Below are positions 50,601 to 62,047 of a stretch of 64,000 bases of DNA, one piece after another. This DNA is from Propionimicrobium sp. PCR01-08-3. Lineage in GTDB: Bacteria > Actinomycetota > Actinomycetes > Propionibacteriales > Propionibacteriaceae. The position numbers were made by a program, and so were the translations under genes. The notes under the pieces were generated by a model that saw only the letters and a program-made list of their open reading frames with translations, did not search any database and was not told the DNA's origin. Numbering within the stretch: position 1 is the stretch's first letter; each line of letters starts with the position of its first letter. The stretch spans positions 124,001-188,000 of the forward strand of contig NZ_CP127390.1 of the NCBI RefSeq assembly GCF_030286045.1. The letters run 5' to 3'.

Positions 50601-50932
50601 ATGGTGAGCTTGTCGCCGATCACACGGAGGCCAAGCATCTGCTAGATCTTCTGCGTACTGGATGCCGACCGTTCAGCCAGCCGGTTCCCGCGGCCGTGCG
50701 CACCTTCAACGCCGTGACTCGGGACGGTGCCGATATGAGCAAGTATTCCCAGCTACTCACGGACGCGATCCACTCGATGATCGACGTCAGCGAAGAACGC
50801 GACATCGATAGCCTGTTCACCCCCGGCCACACCACCGCCCTGACGCAGACCATCGCCGGGCTGGACGACTTCGAGCTAACCGCATTTATCGCCGTCGTCA
50901 ACCCCGCGAAACGGGTGAGCGTTGGTGACTGA
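47648..50932 (+). CDS. SNF2/RapA-like helicase with PLD-type N-terminus, type III RM associated
   Basis: 1094 residues from GTG 47648 (TTG 47657 is close). Residues ~1-190 (LRIINNVTDLLGDDLKAVLT, ELEFIFTSPSFV) look like the phospholipase-D-like module found before helicases of restriction loci. The ATPase core has ADSVGLGKTFTALAVIKYY (~277), VVIDESHNFRN (~366), LMLSATPVNNRFNDL, and in the second lobe DVLIGTDVISEGQNLQDCDY with IIQRFGRIDRIGS (~821). This is an SF2 translocase of the RapA/HepA type. It is first in a five- or six-gene operon with DUF4391, two Mod genes and Res, so it probably remodels or scans DNA for that system. Confidence 0.85.
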   Translation: MTSSLRIINNVTDLLGDDLKAVLTPGSKVRIAASAFSIFAFESLKKELEKVSELEFIFTSPSFVTEDVTDKVRKERRQFFIPAGHAESAIAGSEFEIRLRNKLTQKAIARECADWVRRKVTFRSNATGNPMQALAGVDDRAAYFPIQGFTTTDLGYEKGPAVSNVVTKFEGSTETQSFLVLFDQIWNDPDQLDDVTQAVCDHIATVYTENSPERIYFLILYNLFADFLDDVNEDVLPNDRTGYQETKVWKRLYNFQHDAATGIINKLETYNGCILADSVGLGKTFTALAVIKYYELRNKSVLVLCPKKLAENWTNYNSPYTTNLFREDRFNYKVLAHTDLSRTKGQSLGLDLSRLNWGNFDLVVIDESHNFRNADYAEEKESRYQRLMRQVIKEGVKTKVLMLSATPVNNRFNDLKNQLQLAYEGESENLSKHLNISTSVEKVFSDAQRVFNEWSKLDAEQRTTDQILKMLDFDFFELLDSVTIARSRKHIQAFYDTTEIGAFPERLTPISVREPLTDLPDVPGFNDIFEQLQALTLAVYTPLAYVFKSRRSKYEDLYDVTAGNARSNLGQAGREQGLKQLMTVNLLKRLESSVEAFRLTLGKVQGSVTQTLSRISNHAGNLADLVPDMAGHDFDIDDEDDANIEALSFGDKIRIDLDDLDIESWQRDLWNDRETLRELLDEMNKVTPDHDLKLRKLKDIIRSKEQHPINPGNRKVLVFSAFADTTDYLYKNLAPALATAGLETAVITGGNRAHTTLGKGYDFQQIMSLFSPRSKQRELTMPGETRELDVLIGTDVISEGQNLQDCDYLINYDIHWNPVRIIQRFGRIDRIGSTNQVIQLVNFWPDISLDEYINLKERVENRMVIADIAGTADDNVLTQEDPDTAFRKEQLRKLQDEVIELEDVRTGVSITDLGLNDFRMDLLGYIKQYGDLATVPKGLHAVVPADPAKGLVPGVIFALRNVNADEHMNRGNRLHPHYLVYLDQDGELVADHTEAKHLLDLLRTGCRPFSQPVPAAVRTFNAVTRDGADMSKYSQLLTDAIHSMIDVSEERDIDSLFTPGHTTALTQTIAGLDDFELTAFIAVVNPAKRVSVGD

Positions 50933-51590
50933 CCTGCTCTACCAGTGGCCGACGGCCGCTCACTTCGGGAAGCGAATTCCCAAAGAGAAGTTCTACGAAC
51001 ACGCCACCGTCAGCGCTGCTCTGCGAGAGAAGTTCGTCTCGGAGGTCGCTCGCGTGACCTGGGAGTACAAGCTCGCCGAAGCAACGATCAACCTGCCTGA
51101 CAGCGACGAGGTCCCCGAGATCCAGGTCTTCCGGGTCGAAGCAAAAGGCATCGATGTGTCGGAGCCAGTGCTTGCGGCGATCGACAAGGCGATCCCTACT
51201 CCGATCATTTTTGAAGTCACCCGCGAAGCCGTAGATGGGAAACAGGTCCGCATGGTGGCGGCACATAAGCAGCTCGGTGCTGGTGCGCCGAAGATCAGCC
51301 AGTACTTGACCACAGGCTGGCAGCCTGCCGACACCGAGCGTCAGCTACTGCCCACCGCGATCACCCTGTCGGCCCTCTACGCGGCCTTGCTAGAGCCGCT
51401 CACCGACGTCGACATCCGTCCAGGCGAAGGAATGTCAGAGGTCGCTGACAGACTGAAGAACGTCGGCAAGCTCGAACGCGAGATCAAGACACTGGAGCGA
51501 AAGCTCCGCACCGAGAAACAGTTCAACCGGAAGATCGAACTGCGCCGCATCCTCAAGACCAAACAAGCACAGCTGGAACAGCAAAGGTAA
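50925..51590 (+). CDS. DUF4391 domain protein of the type III restriction locus
   Basis: 221 residues from GTG 50925 (TTG 50922 also possible), overlapping the helicase stop. The N-terminus LLYQWPTAAHFGKRIPKEKF followed by YEHATVSAALREKFVSEV is the DUF4391 hallmark; the last ~60 residues are a coiled coil (VGKLEREIKTLERKLRTEKQ, FNRKIELRRILKTKQAQLEQ). DUF4391 proteins occur with SNF2 helicases and type III restriction genes and have no assigned activity; the coiled coil suggests an adaptor between the helicase and Mod or Res. Confidence 0.85.
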   Translation: MTDLLYQWPTAAHFGKRIPKEKFYEHATVSAALREKFVSEVARVTWEYKLAEATINLPDSDEVPEIQVFRVEAKGIDVSEPVLAAIDKAIPTPIIFEVTREAVDGKQVRMVAAHKQLGAGAPKISQYLTTGWQPADTERQLLPTAITLSALYAALLEPLTDVDIRPGEGMSEVADRLKNVGKLEREIKTLERKLRTEKQFNRKIELRRILKTKQAQLEQQR

Positions 51591-51596
51591 GACCCC

Positions 51597-53577
<1,981 letters not shown>

Positions 53578-53585
<8 letters not shown>

Positions 53586-55449
53586 GAAACTGCGCATGAC
53601 ATCGCCTGACCTCACCGAGGCGAACATCGACAAGCTCGCCGAACTATTCCCAACCGTCATCACCGAGACCCTCGACCCTGACGGCAACCCACAGCGTGCA
53701 GTCGACTTCGATCTCCTCCGACAAGAACTCTCCGACCACATCGTCGAGGGCCCCCAAGAGCGATACCGACTCGACTGGCCCGGCAAGCGCACAGCGGCGT
53801 TCGCAGCCAACGCTCCTATCGCCAAGACGCTACGTCCGGTCCGTGAGGAGTCCGTCGACTTCGACACGACGAAGAACCTCTTCATCGAAGGCGACAACCT
53901 CGACGCGCTTAAGCTTCTTCAGGAGCCCTACCTCGGCAAGATCAAACTGATTTATATCGACCCTCCTTACAACACGGGTAACGACTTCGTATATTCAGAT
54001 GACTATGCCGAGTCTCGCGAGGTGTATCTTGAGCGATCTGGTCAAACTTCAAGCTCCGGGTATCGCCTCGTCGCCAACCCAGAATCAAACGGTCGATTCC
54101 ATTCTGAGTGGCTGAGCATGATGTTTCCCCGGCTAAAGCTCGCCAGAAATCTCTTGGCCGACGACGGCGCAATATTCGTCTCCATCGATGACGGTGAGGC
54201 AGCGAACCTTCGACGGCTCCTTGACGAGATTTTTGGCGCTCAGAACTTCAGGGCCGATATTTCGTGGCAGAAGCGGTACACCAGAAGTAACAATACGCAA
54301 GATTTCACGACCGTCGTCGAGCACATAATTGTCTTCGCGCGTTCTGACAAGTTTAAGGTCAATCTATTGCCGCGCACCGGAGAAGCTGACGACCGCTACA
54401 CTAATCCCGACCGTGATCCGAGAGGCCCCTGGAAGGGGGCATCGTTCCTAAACCCTGCTACACCAGCGCAGCGACCAAATCTCGCATACCCAATCCTGAA
54501 TCCGAATACTGGAAACGTCACCCAACCCACGAGTAACGCATGGCGCCGTTCAAAACAAGAATTTGATCGACTTCAGCGAGAGGGCCTCTTGTACTGGGGA
54601 TCAGACGGCACTGCTCCGATTCCCTCAATAAAGATGTTCCTTAGCGAGGCCAGAGGACTCACACCGATCAACCTGTGGACCCATGACTACGCCGGAAACA
54701 CAGATGAGGGAACGAAGGACTTGGCAGACCTGTTCGGCGCCAAGGTTTTCGACAATCCCAAACCAGTCAAACTCATGAAACGGATACTTGAACACTCGAC
54801 AACAGATGATTCGATCGTTTTAGATTTCTTTGCCGGATCAGGAAGCATGGCCCAGGCCGTGCTGGAACTAAATGCGGAAACCGGCTCTCACCGACGATTC
54901 CTTATGGTCCAGCTGCCTGAGTCCACTGACACCCGTTCGGTTGCGAATCGACAAGGGTACCGAACAATATCGGCCATCACGAGAGAGCGAATTAGAAAGG
55001 TGGCGTCGGTTCTCAAGGGGGGTTCGAATGCTGAGGGTCAGGATCAAGGTTTTCGCGCACTGCTGATCGGCACAACGAGTATGACGGACGTCGCTCAGGA
55101 ACCTGACAAGACAAACCAACTCGACCTAGGTCAGCTTGAGTCAAGCATCAAGAGTGGCCGGTCGAGCGAAGATTTGCTATTTCAAGTTCTTCTGGACTGG
55201 GGCCTTGAACTCACGATGAGGGTTGACGCACAGACAGTCTCAGGTCATGAGATCTTCAATGTCGAGGACGGGGCACTTGTTGCATGCCTTAGTGAATCGA
55301 TTACGCCAAGTATTGTCCAAGAGATGGCACGCCTCCGGCCAATGCGCGCAGTGTTCCGGGATGATGCGTTTCCGTCAGACTCTGCACGGATCAATGCCGA
55401 GCAGATCTTCCGTGAGATATCTCCCTCCACAGAAGTGAAGGCAATCTGA
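53578..55449 (+). CDS. type III restriction-modification methyltransferase Mod2
   Basis: 623 residues from ATG 53578, whose N-terminus (IEKLRMTSPDLTEANIDKL) matches Mod1. An in-frame ATG at 53500, directly after the restored Mod1 stop, would add 26 residues. DPPY is at ~128-131 and the AdoMet motif is VLDFFAGSGSM, in beta-class order. The middle (about residues 215-390) differs strongly from Mod1 and is locally AT-richer, so the two enzymes should recognise different sequences. The C-terminus (RAVFRDDAFPSDSARINAEQ, IFREISPSTEVKAI) is complete and there is no simple repeat. The ribosome site is weak, which suggests dependence on ribosomes arriving from mod1. Confidence 0.93.
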
Positions 55450-55454
55450 TCACG

Positions 55455-58400
55455 ATGAAGCTTCAGTTTAAGGTTCAGCAGTACCAGACAGATGCTGTTG
55501 ATTCGGTGGTCGAGGTCTTTGAAGGCCAGCCAAAGCATGACGGCATTTCGTATCGTGTCGACCCGGGAAGACCTCAAGCGGGTATGGCCCCGCTGTACTC
55601 GGATTCGGGTTTGCGCAATGCTGAAATTGCGTTGTCTGATGCTCAGCTCTTGGGGAATGTGAACAAGGTGCAGCAGACGCGGAACCTGCCGTTCTCTTCT
55701 GTGTTGAAGGACAGCAAAGCTGCCCCACATGCACCTAACCTGGACGTGGAGATGGAGACCGGTACAGGGAAGACCTACGTCTACATCAAGACGATCATGG
55801 AGCTTCACAAGCGGTACGGCTGGTCGAAATACATCATCGTCGTGCCGTCAATTGCGATCCGGGAGGGCGTCAAGAAGTCCTTTGACGTCACAGCAGACCA
55901 CTTCCAGCACGACTTCCATACCAAGCCTCGAACGTTCGTCTACAACTCTTCGCAACTACATGAACTGGAGCGGTTCAGCTCGGATGCGGGGGTGCAGGTG
56001 ATGATCATTAATATCCAGGCGTTCAACGCAACGGGTAAGGACAATCGCCGAATCTACGACGTTCTGGATGATTTCCAGTCCCGTAAGCCGATCGATGTGA
56101 TCGCGGCGAACCGGCCGATCGTGATCATCGATGAGCCGCAGAAAATCGGCGCGGAGAAGTCCCTCAAGGCTCTGTCGAACTTCAACGCGCTGATGATGCT
56201 GCGATACTCAGCAACCCACAAGGTAGAGCACACCAAAGTGCATCGCCTCGACGCACTGGACGCTTACAACCAGAAGCTGGTTAAGAAGATCGCAGTCCGA
56301 GGCATCACCGTGAAAGGTTTGGCTGGGTCCACGGCCTACCTGTACCTTGAGGCAATCGAGATCGCGAAGGGCGTGTTGCCTCGTGCTCGGGTGGAGATCG
56401 AGGTCCATACCAAGACGGGGATCAAGCGTCAGGTCAAGCGCGTGGAGAAGGGCACTAACCTCCATGACCTCTCCAACGGGCTGGAGGCCTACCGGGCCCA
56501 CGGCAAGTCCCTCGTCGTCATCGATATTGATGCCAGCCGTGATGTCATCGAGCTGAGCAATGGGGACGTCGTGTTCGCCGGTCAGCTCGCGGATCGTGAC
56601 GTCACGGAGGACACCAAGCGCCGCATCCAGATCCGGGAGGTCATCCGCGCCCATCTGGACAAGGAACGTGAACTGTTCAACCAAGGCATCAAGGTACTGT
56701 CCTTGTTCTTTATCGACGAGGTGGCGAAGTACCGCGACTACTCCCGAGAGGACACGCTCGGCGAATACGCGCGCATATTCGAGGAGGAATACACGCTGAT
56801 CCGCGACGAGGTCCTTGGCGAGCTAGTCCTCAACGACGCGACCGCCGCTTACCAGTCCTACCTGCGCCGCGACGAGGTCCGCAAGATTCATCAGGGCTAC
56901 TTCTCGATTGACAAGAAGACCAAACACCAAATTGACGGCAGGGTCTCCGCCCGTGGGGATGACAAAGGCCAGTCCACCGATTTTGAGGCCTATGATCTTA
57001 TCCTTAAGAAAAAGGAACGGCTTCTCTCCTTTGATGAGCCGGTACGGTTTATCTTCTCTCACTCAGCGCTTCGCGAGGGGTGGGACAACCCGAACGTGTT
57101 CGTTATGGGCATGCTGAAGAAGAGTGACAACACGGTGTCCCGCCGTCAAGAGGTCGGACGCGGACTACGACTGGCTGTGGACCAGCGGGGCGAGCGCATG
57201 GATGAAGCGACTGTTGGCGCCAGCGTCCATGACATCAATGAGCTGACCGTCGTGACCGACGAGTCCTACACGGACTTCGTTGACGGACTCCAGAAGGAAA
57301 TCTCCGACTCTCTGGCCGCCCGCCCACGCAAGGCGAGCATCGACTTCTTCAAGGGCAAGACGATCCAAACCACCGCAGGCGAGTCGATAATCGAAGAACA
57401 ATTGGCCAATGCTATTTATGACTATCTACTCATAAATGCATATATTGACGACAATCATCTGATCACCACCGTCTACGAGGAAGCCAAGGCTGAAGGGACG
57501 CTCGCCGTCCCAACGTCCGAGGTCTTATTGCCAGTGGTGGACTTCATTTGGCCCCTCGTGGACTCGCTGTACATCGACGTGCCGAAGCCCACCGATGACC
57601 GTAAACCGAAGAAGGTTCCCCTCAACGAGGCAAACTTCGCGCGCAAGGAGTTCCAGAGCCTGTGGGGTCGGATCAACCACAAAGCGGTCTACCAAGTCGA
57701 GTTCGACTCAGACGAACTGATCCGCAAGGCCATAGACCACATGGACAAGCACCTCAACGTTGCATCCATGCAGTACGTCATCCAATCAGGTAAGCAACGC
57801 GATGAGCTGGAAGCTGACGACCTGTCGAAGGGCTCGGGATTCGCGGTATCCACCACGGAGACCGTAACCGAGACGGAGACGGCTGGCTCCCAGGTGAAAT
57901 ACGACCTGCTGGGTGAGATTGCCGAAAAGACGAAGCTGACCCGCCGTACGGTCGCCGCGATCCTCAAGGGCGTCCGACCGGACACGTTCGGGAAGTTCAG
58001 ACTGAACCCGGAGCAGTTCATCACCGAGTCTGCGCGGCTGATCAACGAGCAGAAGGCCACCGTCATCGTGGAACACCTCGCGTACGACGCTCTGGACGAG
58101 AGCTTCGACTCGGCCATCTTCACGGAGAACCAGACCAAGCAAGACCTCACCCACGCCGGTGACAAGCTCACGAAGCACATCTACGACTATGTCGTGACTG
58201 ACTCCAAGATCGAGCGTGCTTTCGTCAACGAGCTGGACACCAGCACCGAGGTCGCCGTGTACGCGAAGCTCCCACGTGGGTTCTTCATCCCGACTCCGGT
58301 CGGGGACTACAACCCAGACTGGGCGATCGCGTTCAAGGAAGGCAGCGTCAAGCACGTCTACTTCGTCGCGGAGACCAAGGGCTCACTCTCAACCCTCCAA

Positions 58401-58535
58401 TTGAAGGGCATGGAGGATGCGAAGATCGAATGCGCTCGCAAGTTCTTCGCGTCCCTCAACAAGAAGAACGACGGCGACGTCACGTACAACGTCGTTACCG
58501 ATTACACCGAGCTGATGCAGCTCGTAACCGCATAA
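55455..58535 (+). CDS. type III restriction subunit Res (helicase-nuclease)
   Basis: 1026 residues, five bases after the mod2 stop. The N-terminal helicase has METGTGKTYVYIKTIMEL (Walker A, ~98-107), IVIIDEPQKIG (~225, the DEPx box of type III enzymes), SATHKVEHTKVHRLDAL, FSHSALREGWDNPNVFVMGM and RRQEVGRGLRL. The C-terminal PD-(D/E)xK nuclease reads GDYNPDWAIAFKEG and VYFVAETKGSLSTLQL (~945-980). Res needs Mod for target recognition and translocates or slides to cut between two inverted sites. One Res serves two Mods here, so both specificities could drive cleavage. Confidence 0.95.
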   Translation: MKLQFKVQQYQTDAVDSVVEVFEGQPKHDGISYRVDPGRPQAGMAPLYSDSGLRNAEIALSDAQLLGNVNKVQQTRNLPFSSVLKDSKAAPHAPNLDVEMETGTGKTYVYIKTIMELHKRYGWSKYIIVVPSIAIREGVKKSFDVTADHFQHDFHTKPRTFVYNSSQLHELERFSSDAGVQVMIINIQAFNATGKDNRRIYDVLDDFQSRKPIDVIAANRPIVIIDEPQKIGAEKSLKALSNFNALMMLRYSATHKVEHTKVHRLDALDAYNQKLVKKIAVRGITVKGLAGSTAYLYLEAIEIAKGVLPRARVEIEVHTKTGIKRQVKRVEKGTNLHDLSNGLEAYRAHGKSLVVIDIDASRDVIELSNGDVVFAGQLADRDVTEDTKRRIQIREVIRAHLDKERELFNQGIKVLSLFFIDEVAKYRDYSREDTLGEYARIFEEEYTLIRDEVLGELVLNDATAAYQSYLRRDEVRKIHQGYFSIDKKTKHQIDGRVSARGDDKGQSTDFEAYDLILKKKERLLSFDEPVRFIFSHSALREGWDNPNVFVMGMLKKSDNTVSRRQEVGRGLRLAVDQRGERMDEATVGASVHDINELTVVTDESYTDFVDGLQKEISDSLAARPRKASIDFFKGKTIQTTAGESIIEEQLANAIYDYLLINAYIDDNHLITTVYEEAKAEGTLAVPTSEVLLPVVDFIWPLVDSLYIDVPKPTDDRKPKKVPLNEANFARKEFQSLWGRINHKAVYQVEFDSDELIRKAIDHMDKHLNVASMQYVIQSGKQRDELEADDLSKGSGFAVSTTETVTETETAGSQVKYDLLGEIAEKTKLTRRTVAAILKGVRPDTFGKFRLNPEQFITESARLINEQKATVIVEHLAYDALDESFDSAIFTENQTKQDLTHAGDKLTKHIYDYVVTDSKIERAFVNELDTSTEVAVYAKLPRGFFIPTPVGDYNPDWAIAFKEGSVKHVYFVAETKGSLSTLQLKGMEDAKIECARKFFASLNKKNDGDVTYNVVTDYTELMQLVTA

Positions 58536-58619
58536 GAAAGCACGAATGATGATAAATCGCCGACGCTTTGATAGGTATCCACGCCGTACTCTGAGCGCGT
58601 ATCACGGGGTAGGCATAGC

Positions 58620-59735
58620 GTGACCACAGAATCCAATCCGAACCACTCCGTCCAGACTGCGTTCACCTTACTGTCAGGCCGACTCGATCCGATTATTGCC
58701 AAGCGCTTGCGAGAAGAACTTGGCGGACTCCCGTGGACCGCAGTGCTGGAGCAGCTTGATCACGTGCGAGGCTATAACCCTAAGACATACTCATCCTCTG
58801 ATCTGCAGGCGCAGCTTCGGATGCTAACGGAAAAGCTGGGTGGGCTCGGGTACCCTTTCGAGAGAGACAGTAACCGGACTGTTTCCACACTCGGTAGCGA
58901 GCTGCGCATTATGCGGAATCGCTGGGCACATAACGACGAGTTCACAGCGCTCGATGCGTGGCGGGCGTATGACTTCTCCGCTCGGCTCCTGCACTGTTTC
59001 GACGATCATGCCGGGCTCGTGCAGCTTGAAGATCCCCGCCTTGAGGCGCTGGCTGCTGCCGCGGCCGCCGAAGGCGTCGCCACCACAACTGTCCTTGATA
59101 AAGCAGAGGTCGATGATGCAGACGTCGAAGAGCCTCTTGAGGACACGGAAGGCGCAGGGGAAGAAGAACTAGTGTCGCCCGATCCTTCCATGATGGTGCG
59201 CTCAGATTCGGCGGCCACGCCGCTCATCGGAAATGGTCGAGCAGAGTTCTCGCCATGGGAAATCGTCAAGGTCGGCGACAAAAGCGTGCTCGACGCTCTC
59301 CCAAAAAAGGCAGCCAAAGAGAAGGTCCGCGCTGCGGCAATCGAAATCACCGAGTTTGAAGGCCCGATCCATATCGAACGACTTGCGAATCTTGTCGCTC
59401 AATCGTTCGGAATGCACCGCGTCGCCCCTAAACGCATGGACAAAATCACCTACCAAATCAGGCAAACCGATCTCGTCATAGATAGGGACAAATTCGTTTG
59501 GCCAAGTGCGATCGATCGAGGTACGTGGACCGAATTCCGACCTAATGACTCGACCTGCGAACGATCGTTCTTGCTGATAAGTCCAGTAGAGATATCGAAC
59601 GCCGCAAAGTTCCTCCGTGCTACCCGACCGGACATTGGCCAAGTTGAACTCGAATCCGCAGCGCTCCAGACTTTCGGACGTAAACGTCGAACCAAGCAAC
59701 TGATGGCTCATCTCAAGCGCGGATTAGACCTCTGA
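58620..59735 (+). CDS. Swt1-type HEPN domain protein with DUF3320
   Basis: 371 residues from GTG 58620. The N-terminal ~135 residues fit the Swt1-type HEPN fold, with the ribonuclease motif R99-N-R-W-A-H104 (ELRIMRNRWAHNDEFT). After an acidic linker (EEPLEDTEGAGEEELVSPDP), residues ~255-325 match DUF3320 (LPKKAAKEKVRAAAIEITEF, EGPIHIERLANLVAQSFGMH), a domain usually attached to large helicases in defence loci. It lies 84 bp downstream of res in the same direction. A translation- or RNA-cutting abortive effector tied to the restriction system is the attractive reading; it is inference. Confidence 0.75.
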   Translation: MTTESNPNHSVQTAFTLLSGRLDPIIAKRLREELGGLPWTAVLEQLDHVRGYNPKTYSSSDLQAQLRMLTEKLGGLGYPFERDSNRTVSTLGSELRIMRNRWAHNDEFTALDAWRAYDFSARLLHCFDDHAGLVQLEDPRLEALAAAAAAEGVATTTVLDKAEVDDADVEEPLEDTEGAGEEELVSPDPSMMVRSDSAATPLIGNGRAEFSPWEIVKVGDKSVLDALPKKAAKEKVRAAAIEITEFEGPIHIERLANLVAQSFGMHRVAPKRMDKITYQIRQTDLVIDRDKFVWPSAIDRGTWTEFRPNDSTCERSFLLISPVEISNAAKFLRATRPDIGQVELESAALQTFGRKRRTKQLMAHLKRGLDL

Positions 59736-59736
59736 C

Positions 59737-59752
59737 CGCGCCTTTGGGCGCG
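59737..59752 (+). terminator. weak hairpin after the HEPN gene
   Basis: CGCGCC-TTTG-GGCGCG forms a 6-bp stem three bases after the stop codon. No T tract follows, so it may only partly terminate the type III operon transcript. Confidence 0.4.
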
Positions 59753-59991
59753 AGCGATTCGACAACTAACGGAGTACCTTGTAACCGACTCCAAGCCCAG
59801 GCTGACAAGTATCTTGACCTGATGGAGTAGCCATCCGTGGGATGCAGAAACTCGACGATCTGTTCACGATACGGTAATGAGTGGCCGCTTGAGCAGTCGC
59901 GGAGATACTCGATCGACAGCGGCTAGGTAAGAACGAGAGCGCGCCGGCGGGGGATCCGATCACGTGCTCGTGAATGGGGAATGGACCTGCC
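59753..59991. other. spacer before the DUF262 gene
   Basis: About 240 bp with no accepted gene. Base composition returns to high GC toward the right. No operator or promoter hexamers convincing enough to record. Confidence 0.3.
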
Positions 59992-62001
59992 GTGGCAATT
60001 AATGCTGAGCAGCGAACGCTCGTCAAGGTGTTCTCTCTCGATCGCCGATATGTCATCCCGGACTATCAACGTCCCTATGTATGGAGGTTCGACGATGCGT
60101 TCCAGCTCGTCGAAGACCTCAAATCCGCGTGGCGGCGTGGCGACGAAGACTTCTTTCTCGGCTCGATCGTGCTGATGGGTGAGCCGGAGTCCTCGACCAT
60201 GGAGGTGATCGACGGCCAGCAGCGGCTGACGACGCTGGCCTTGTTATTCGCTGTGCTGCGTAACTACACCGAGGACGAGGCTCGCCAGAACGAGCTGACG
60301 GATCTGCTGAAGACGACCGCGAACTCGATCCGTTCCATCGCCGCCGAGCCCAGGGTTCAGGTCAGGAATCTCGATCGGGCCTTCTTCGAGCAATACATCA
60401 TCAACGACGATGTGATCGGGCTGCGTGAACTCGTATCGGCCGACCTGCCATCCCAAGGGCAACGCAATATCCGCGACAACGTACAGGCGATCATCGAAGC
60501 CCTGGACGATGTTCTCAGCGCAGATGACCCCTGGTCCTTCGTCCAGTATGTGGTGACGTCGGTGTCCCTGGTCGTCGTCGAGACCGACGGGGTTGAGAGT
60601 GCACACCGGATCTTCGGCGTCCTCAACACCCGTGGTGTGCCGCTGACTGCGTCCGATGTTTTCAAAGCCAGAGTGCTGGGCTCGATCGACGAGACACATA
60701 GAGACGCCTACGCGGAGCTTTGGGACCAGCGCATCGAACCGATCTCAGGTGGCCCCGACCCGTTCTTTCAGCATCTGCTCGTGCTCATCACGCGCAGTAG
60801 CGCGAAACGCACCCTTATCGAAGAGTTCAACGAGCGCGTCCTCGACAAGTATCTCTCCGACAACGGTGCGGAGCGGTTCATCGACGAGATTCTGGCGCCC
60901 TTGGCGCTCGCCTACATGCAGGCGAGCGAGAGCGGCTCTGACGTCTCGCCACAGACCGAAAGGATTCTCGATCTGCTGCGCCAGTACCCGTCGGAAGACT
61001 GGATGCCGGTGGCGATGTGGGTGCTCAACCACTCGCTGAGCGAAGCCAAGCGCAACGAGATCCTCAGCGGTCTGGAACGTGTTTTCGGTGTGTACACGGC
61101 TGCGGGTGTCTCCGCGGATCAGCGAAGCACGCGGATCGTTCAGCTGCTCCGCGATCTGCAGGACGCGCTCGCCGACGACGGGCATGACGACGATTCTCTC
61201 GCCAGGGTCTTCCGGATCCCCGACAATATCCGGCAGCGGGCAATCCTTCGTGCCAAGGGGAATCTGCCGGTGAGCGCGCTGCGGCGAATCCTGCTGCTGC
61301 GTGCCCACTATGCCGAACTTGATGCGCTGGAACTGCTGCCGAGGCAGGTCGGTGTCGCCCAATTGCTGCCCAAACACGCGATCCCGGGTGTGGCGTCCAC
61401 CATCGAACATGAGCAATGGAGCGGACGATTGGGGACGCTCGCGCTGGTCCGCGGGAAGCCGGGTTCGCCGGACACCGCGGCATCGTGGCAGCAGATCCGG
61501 CAGCGGGTCGTGGGCCGCGCCGGGTTCGCGTCCACCATTGCCACCGACCTTTCAGGCATGGACGAGCTGACTCCCGAATCGTTGGCAAGTCGTCAGCAGC
61601 AGATCGTGTGCCGAATTGCGGAGTTCTGGGACATCGTCCGGGATAGCGACGGCATTGATCTCACGGTTTTGCCCGAAGGTGATCTGGTTCAGACGGCCGG
61701 CGGCAAGAGCCTTGCCAGGTCGCGGCGCACTCGACTCTCTGATGTCGTCGCGACAGGTCTGCTGTCGCCGGGCGACAGGCTTGTTTGGGAACGACGTAAC
61801 AAGGGCGATGAGTTTCGGGTTACGGTCACCGGCGATGGGCAATTGGAATTGAAAGACGGCATGAGGGTCAGCTCTCCCTCTGCCGCCTGTGAAGCAGTGG
61901 CAGGCTCGAGAGCGCAGGCGCTCGACGTGTGGAAGCGATTGAGTGACGGAGCAAGTTTGCGCAGCATCTGGAAGATCTACGAGCGACGGTTCACACGCTG
62001 A
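59992..62001 (+). CDS. DUF262 (GmrS-like) protein with C-terminal RAMA domain
   Basis: 669 residues from GTG 59992 (ATG 59974 is an alternative). The DUF262 nucleotidase-like domain shows RRYVIPDYQRPYVW, FLGSIVLMG and the hallmark DGQQRLTTLALLFAVL (~72). A helical middle follows, then a region around LGTLALVRGKPGSPDTAASW that lines up with DUF1524, but the EHILPQ-type H-N-H residues are not found. Residues ~580-668 (LSDVVATGLLSPGDRLVWER, VTGDGQLELKDGMRVSSPSA) fit the RAMA domain, proposed to read modified DNA. GmrSD proteins are type IV nucleases against glucosylated phage DNA; this one may sense modification but have a degenerate nuclease, or another partner. Confidence 0.8.
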   Translation: MAINAEQRTLVKVFSLDRRYVIPDYQRPYVWRFDDAFQLVEDLKSAWRRGDEDFFLGSIVLMGEPESSTMEVIDGQQRLTTLALLFAVLRNYTEDEARQNELTDLLKTTANSIRSIAAEPRVQVRNLDRAFFEQYIINDDVIGLRELVSADLPSQGQRNIRDNVQAIIEALDDVLSADDPWSFVQYVVTSVSLVVVETDGVESAHRIFGVLNTRGVPLTASDVFKARVLGSIDETHRDAYAELWDQRIEPISGGPDPFFQHLLVLITRSSAKRTLIEEFNERVLDKYLSDNGAERFIDEILAPLALAYMQASESGSDVSPQTERILDLLRQYPSEDWMPVAMWVLNHSLSEAKRNEILSGLERVFGVYTAAGVSADQRSTRIVQLLRDLQDALADDGHDDDSLARVFRIPDNIRQRAILRAKGNLPVSALRRILLLRAHYAELDALELLPRQVGVAQLLPKHAIPGVASTIEHEQWSGRLGTLALVRGKPGSPDTAASWQQIRQRVVGRAGFASTIATDLSGMDELTPESLASRQQQIVCRIAEFWDIVRDSDGIDLTVLPEGDLVQTAGGKSLARSRRTRLSDVVATGLLSPGDRLVWERRNKGDEFRVTVTGDGQLELKDGMRVSSPSAACEAVAGSRAQALDVWKRLSDGASLRSIWKIYERRFTR

Positions 62002-62047
62002 CGACGTTGTTGTGACGGTGTAGCTTGCCGGAAAGGCCGGACCGCGC

